NCBI GenBank assembly: GCA_037044905.1
Contig: JBAOKB010000020.1
Location: 1-64,000, forward strand
DNA: 64,000 bases
Direction of reading: 5' to 3'
Source: Hortaea werneckii
Taxonomy: Eukaryota; Ascomycota; Dothideomycetes; Mycosphaerellales; Teratosphaeriaceae
Shown: positions 59,935 to 64,000 of the stretch, in pieces
Layout of the letters: the number at the start of each line of letters is the position of its first letter
How positions within the stretch are numbered: the first letter of the stretch is position 1
Program-made: the position numbers and the translations under genes
Notes under the pieces: model-generated
What the model was told of the DNA's origin: nothing
What the model saw: only the letters and a program-made list of their open reading frames with translations
Database searches by the model: none

Positions 59935-61856
59935 GGTCTGAACGAGGTATGAGGAGGAGGGACGATGGTAAAGGGTTAGGGCAAGGCCTTTAGAGCGCCT
60001 GGTGAGGAGTGTGGAGGGATTGTACATATACTTGTACTCGTGAAAGAAAAGAAGCATCATTTCCGCATATCTTCAGGGTAATCTTTGGAAGGCCGACGGG
60101 ACGTAGTAGAGACCAGTGTCATGCATGCTGGAAACTGACTGCTATGATTTATTTGCCCCGTTAGGTCAGTTTAAGGTTTATCGCTTGCGACGAGGACAGA
60201 GTGAGACGGCATGGTGAGTGCTGCGCTAGATGCAGTGCTCGTAGAGACTGGTTGTGTTCCTGCCTTTGGGCTTTCTCTTCCCTTTTTCGCTGCCGCTACG
60301 TGGTATACAGACGATGGTGCTCGAGGGAGCTTGTGGCATTCGGCCTCTTAACAGTCGTGCACGTTTACTTACAAACATGGTATACATTGGTGGGTTTAGT
60401 GTAACGTAAAGCTTCACTCTTCAGTCACTGCTAGCGGACTCGCGTGGCAGCGAATAAGCTAATGCGTGTTTTTGAAAGGGCATAGGGCATTAAAGCGAAG
60501 CGTGGATGCCAATGCGTGCTTGGTAGGGCAGGCAGGACGATCCAACCGTGAACAAAGAGATGGGTGCAATGTCTTAACACCTGATATACTTGCCTACCTA
60601 GGTAATAAGCATTCAGCTCTCGCGAGATAGCCGCTAGACTCTTTCGTGGTGTTATGCAGTATTGGTTGTACCACCTTGTGCAGCCTGGGCATAAAGGGCT
60701 GAAGATCTGGACCGTGTAGGCGTGCTTGCCAACGAATCGTTATCATCCAGGTTATCCTACTGCACGCCTTACAGATGTAGATGGATAACTTAACTGCTGT
60801 GAGTTACAACCAGTGATGACGCCTTAATGGGACAGCCTTTTTGTTGAATCAATCACAAGCAGGCACATGGGTGGCGCTTTGCTTGTACGTCATCTGAGAC
60901 CATGTGTGCAGATAAGGTATCGGAGTATACGAGGCGATCGACATGGGCATTGGATGGAACATTTGAGACCCAACCTTACGTGACCCTGGTCATACTACTA
61001 CTACATAGTACTGTACCTCCAAGTATCGACGCCCAGAATCGGCGCACATCCGCTGCAGGGAGCCTAGGGCAGCAGCGAGGAATGGTACCAGCCCTGAGCG
61101 TGTCCGGGTGCTATGTATGGTTCGGTGGCGTCACGGTCTTCAGTATGGCAAACCCAAGTCACATCCACTTCCATATCTTGTCTATCCAGCAGTGTCGCTG
61201 TTCATAGATCTTCATAAGTATGTGTGTTTTGCATCAAACAATCTTTTAGTAATTTGGACGAATTTGAGGTGGTTGAATTGAAAGGGCCCTTCGTTGGGCG
61301 CCAATATTACCGTAAGGGACGGGCAATTGTTTGTTTCCCCCTTTGAGGTTTCAAGTTTCTTTCTTTTCCCCGCCCGCCTCTTGCCGCAGCCGCTGCGTCC
61401 AGCTTGGCACATTCGCTTTCCTCTTTCACCGCCTGGAGGATCCCGCGCCGTGGCCGGTCGGGTCGCTCGCTGCACAAAGCCTGTCCTGCCTGTCCTGCCT
61501 GCCTGCCTCACAGCCTGCCGCTGCCCTGACACTGACACTGACACTATAACACCGACACAACCACTCACGCACCATCACCTGCGCCCTTCTACCGCCCGCT
61601 GTCCGCTGTCCACCGTCACCTGGTCGGGCCTGACACTGCTGTGCTGCTGCTGCTGACAACCCTTCTGTCACCTGCAGCTCACACTTCGCTCACCCTCTCA
61701 ACACTACACACACATCACCGCCTCACCCTTCTCCACGCTTTCGGTCGGCATCCTGGGCAGCGTCATCACCGCACCCCCCGAGTAGCAAACCCGACACAAA
61801 CCATACAAACACCTTCATCACCACCAAATCCTCGCTGCTGAGGTCAACATCGAGAC
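59935..61856. other. Long intergenic region, no gene seen
   Basis: About 1.9 kb lies between ATP18 and the kinase. It contains a palindrome TACCTAGGTA at 60,595-60,604 and, close to the kinase, CT-rich leader sequence with short repeats (CCTGC units around 61,482-61,508 and CTGACA x3 at 61,525-61,542). No coding signal is supported. The length suggests a long kinase promoter and leader. Confidence 0.5.
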
Positions 61857-63357
61857 ATGACGACTATGGTATGTTCCTGCCCATCCCTTCTGCCCGTGCC
61901 GACGCTTGACATGCAAATCTTCACGTCGCTGCCGCCGCCGCTGCCAAACCTACCGTCGCTGTAGCCGGCCTATGCGAGGAAAGGAGACAAAGGATCCAGA
62001 CAAGCTAACCTCGTCCATAGGACCTCCGCGTGGGGAACAAGTACAGAATCGGCCGTAAGATCGGTAGCGGTTCTTTCGGCGACATCTACCTGGGTGCGTA
62101 TCCGTGATCTGATCACCCCGTCGGGCCTTCGTCACTAACCATACTAAACAGGTACTAACATCATCTCCGGGGAGGAGATCGCTATCAAGCTCGAAAGTGT
62201 CAAGGCCAAGCACCCCCAGCTCGAGTATGAGGCTCGCGTCTACAAGTCTCTCGCCGGCGGCGTGGGCATTCCCTTTGTGAGATGGTTCGGCACCGAGTGC
62301 GATTACAACGCGATGGTCCTCGATCTCCTTGGCCCATCCCTCGAAGACCTTTTCAACTTCTGCAACCGCAAGTTCTCCCTCAAGACCGTCCTCCTGCTCG
62401 CCGACCAACTCATCAGCCGCATCGAGTACATCCACGCCAAGAGCTTCATTCACAGGGATATCAAGCCTGACAACTTCTTGATGGGCATTGGCAAGAGAGG
62501 AAACCAGGTCAACGTGATCGATTTCGGTCTGGCCAAGAAGTACAGAGATCCCAAGACACACTTCCACATTCCCTACAGAGAGAACAAGAACCTGACGGGT
62601 ACGGCGCGTTATGCGTCCATCAACACGCATTTGGGTGTCGGTAAGTTCAGACGTCTGACTACGCCTTGTTCTAAAGATCGCCTGCTGACTTACTACCAGA
62701 GCAATCCCGCCGTGATGACATGGAATCGCTTGGATATGTCATGCTCTACTTCTGCCGTGGTTCTCTCCCATGGCAAGGCCTGAAGGCTGCGACTAAGAAG
62801 CAGAAGTACGACCGCATCATGGAGAAGAAGATGACCACGCCGACCGAAGTTCTCTGCCGCGGCTTCCCGAATGAGTTCGCCATCTACCTAAACTACACCC
62901 GTTCGCTCCGCTTCGACGACAAGCCCGATTACAGCTACCTCCGCAAGATCTTCCGTGATCTTTTCGTGAGGGAAGGCTTCCAGTATGACTACGTGTTCGA
63001 CTGGACAGTCTACAAGTACCAGAAGAATGCGCAAGCCATTGCTGCTCAGAACAACGCCGCTGGTGGTGATGCGGCTGAGGAGGCTGAGAAGACCGGCGGC
63101 CGCAAGACGAACCAGGCGACGGCTGGTACTGGTGCAGGCAACTTCCGCAAGACCGCCAACCCAGGTGCTGGTACGGGAATGTGAGTGCGCACACACACTT
63201 CAGCCTTCCCAACTTGTAAGGCGCTCTTCCTCTGCGTTTGGGCTACTGATTGCGTTAAGCGCGAGGAAGCAGGAGACTTTGGCTGACAATGCACTTTCTT
63301 CGTAGGCAGCTGAGGTCTAGCAAGCGAGGTGCTGATAACGGATACAACGGTTACTGA
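61857..63357 (+). CDS. ckiA: Casein kinase I (HHP1/CkiA type)
   Basis: This Ser/Thr kinase has 368 residues in five exons (61857-61868, 62021-62093, 62152-62640, 62700-63180, 63306-63357). The first exon encodes only MTTM. The kinase core is complete: IGSGSFGDIYLG (glycine loop), AIKLES (catalytic Lys), LDLLGPSLEDLF, HRDIKPDNFLMG, IDFGLAKKYRD (CK1 form of DFG), TGTARYASINTHLGVEQSRRDD and LPWQGLKA with the KKQKYDRI basic patch typical of CK1. The C-terminal tail is short, rich in Ala, Gly, Thr and Asn. Orthologues act in the nucleus and cytoplasm in DNA repair, cell cycle, circadian timing and trafficking, and are essential in Aspergillus. If the last intron is retained, translation ends at once (ATG TGA), dropping 17 residues. 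Confidence 0.95.
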
Positions 63358-64000
63358 GCGACCTGGCAACAGTGAGTGGGCATTGATCTCACTCATCTTG
63401 ACAAAACAACTATCTCAGCAGCGAGGAGCTTCTCGACTGTCAATTTTTCCTTGGATCCGGCTCGACGACCTTCTTTTCAAGAGGATGGCAATGGGGCTGG
63501 ACCATGGATCTTTCATATCGGTATGTGCTATCTCAGCAACACACGGCTGGAAAGGCGACAATGGTATGCACACGGCTTTCGATTCTAACGACAGTCGGCT
63601 GGCTGTTCGTCAACGAGGCAAAAACTTGCTGCAATATCAGTCGGACCTGGAAGCACATCTTTCTTTCTGGGAGTGTCACTCGGCAGGACTTTCGGCGACC
63701 AACCCCCAACCATCTTGGGATCGACGAACTCGCCGGATCTTCCTGCAGGGTGACCGCAAACCCAACCGGAATTTCCTTACCGATCACTGATATTAAGACG
63801 GCTGTACTGCGTTCGCAAAGCTGCCAGAACCAAAAATTTCACAAAAACAGAAACTCGACAAAAAAAAATAACAAAACCTTGGGTCTTTCTTTGGCGTTGC
63901 TTGGACTTCATTTTGCGTGTGTATTTCCTGGGAGGGAGAGTAGTTGGAATGAGATTGCATACTTTCAAATGGCCTCCTCCGTCGGGATGGAGAGGGTACG
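63358..64000. other. Kinase 3' region, no gene seen
   Basis: This is downstream sequence of the kinase to the window edge. A 153-codon plus frame here overlaps the kinase's last exon out of frame and shows no family pattern. An A-rich run at about 63,840-63,875 could lie near a poly(A) site. Confidence 0.45.

Noticed and set aside
60201..61207. Short open frames between ATP18 and the kinase
   Set aside because: No motif or splice continuity; consistent with chance in a 1.9 kb intergenic region.
63329..63790. 153-codon plus frame after the kinase
   Set aside because: It overlaps the kinase's last exon in another frame and shows no recognisable features.

Overview
This window comes from a filamentous ascomycete (Pezizomycotina), probably a Dothideomycete-like fungus. 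The class is an inference. Short GT-AG introns of about 50-150 bases, a Zn2Cys6 regulator, a DASH subunit (Spc19), a casein kinase I of the HHP1/CkiA type and a large block mutated by repeat-induced point mutation (RIP) all point to that group. It looks like the junction between a subtelomeric or transposon-rich compartment (left) and ordinary euchromatin (right).

Bases 1-9,100 are GC-normal and hold a head-to-tail tandem duplication of a 3,916-base unit. Each unit carries a leftward-reading telomere-linked RecQ-type helicase gene (TLH). The left copy is open through all helicase motifs and runs off the window at base 1. The right copy was cut by the duplication junction before its DExH box and ends in a 140-residue tail with no homology. 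Upstream of the conserved helicase part, the protein has two C2H2 fingers and a stretch with the residue pattern of a tyrosine recombinase (Arg674, Lys710, Arg886, His924, Tyr933). That would make the gene a recombinase-helicase fusion; I regard this as the most interesting item here. Short telomere-like tracts lie in both 5' regions and at the right border.

Bases about 9,101-33,560 are extremely AT-rich, almost empty of TpG and CpA, and without intact genes: a 24.5 kb RIP-inactivated transposon graveyard. One relic can be named, a Ty3/Gypsy element on the minus strand (RT, RNase H, integrase at about 29,900-26,700) whose catalytic Asp-Asp pair now reads Asn-Asn. The TLH duplication beside it shows no RIP.

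From 33,588 the sequence is normal. First come accessory genes: an APC-family permease with an 8-base micro-exon, a polyol dehydrogenase, a small membrane protein, a membrane family 2 glycosyltransferase, an AIM6-like phosphodiesterase, a secreted Cys-rich protein interrupted by one stop codon, a Zn2Cys6 transcription factor, a 14-TM MFS exporter and a membrane acyltransferase. From 54 kb onward the genes are housekeeping: a HAD-family phosphatase, aspartate-semialdehyde dehydrogenase (HOM2), SPC19 and ATP18 sharing a 300-base divergent promoter, and casein kinase I.

Exon boundaries were read by eye from GT/AG signals, reading-frame continuity and family motifs; no transcripts or database searches were available.
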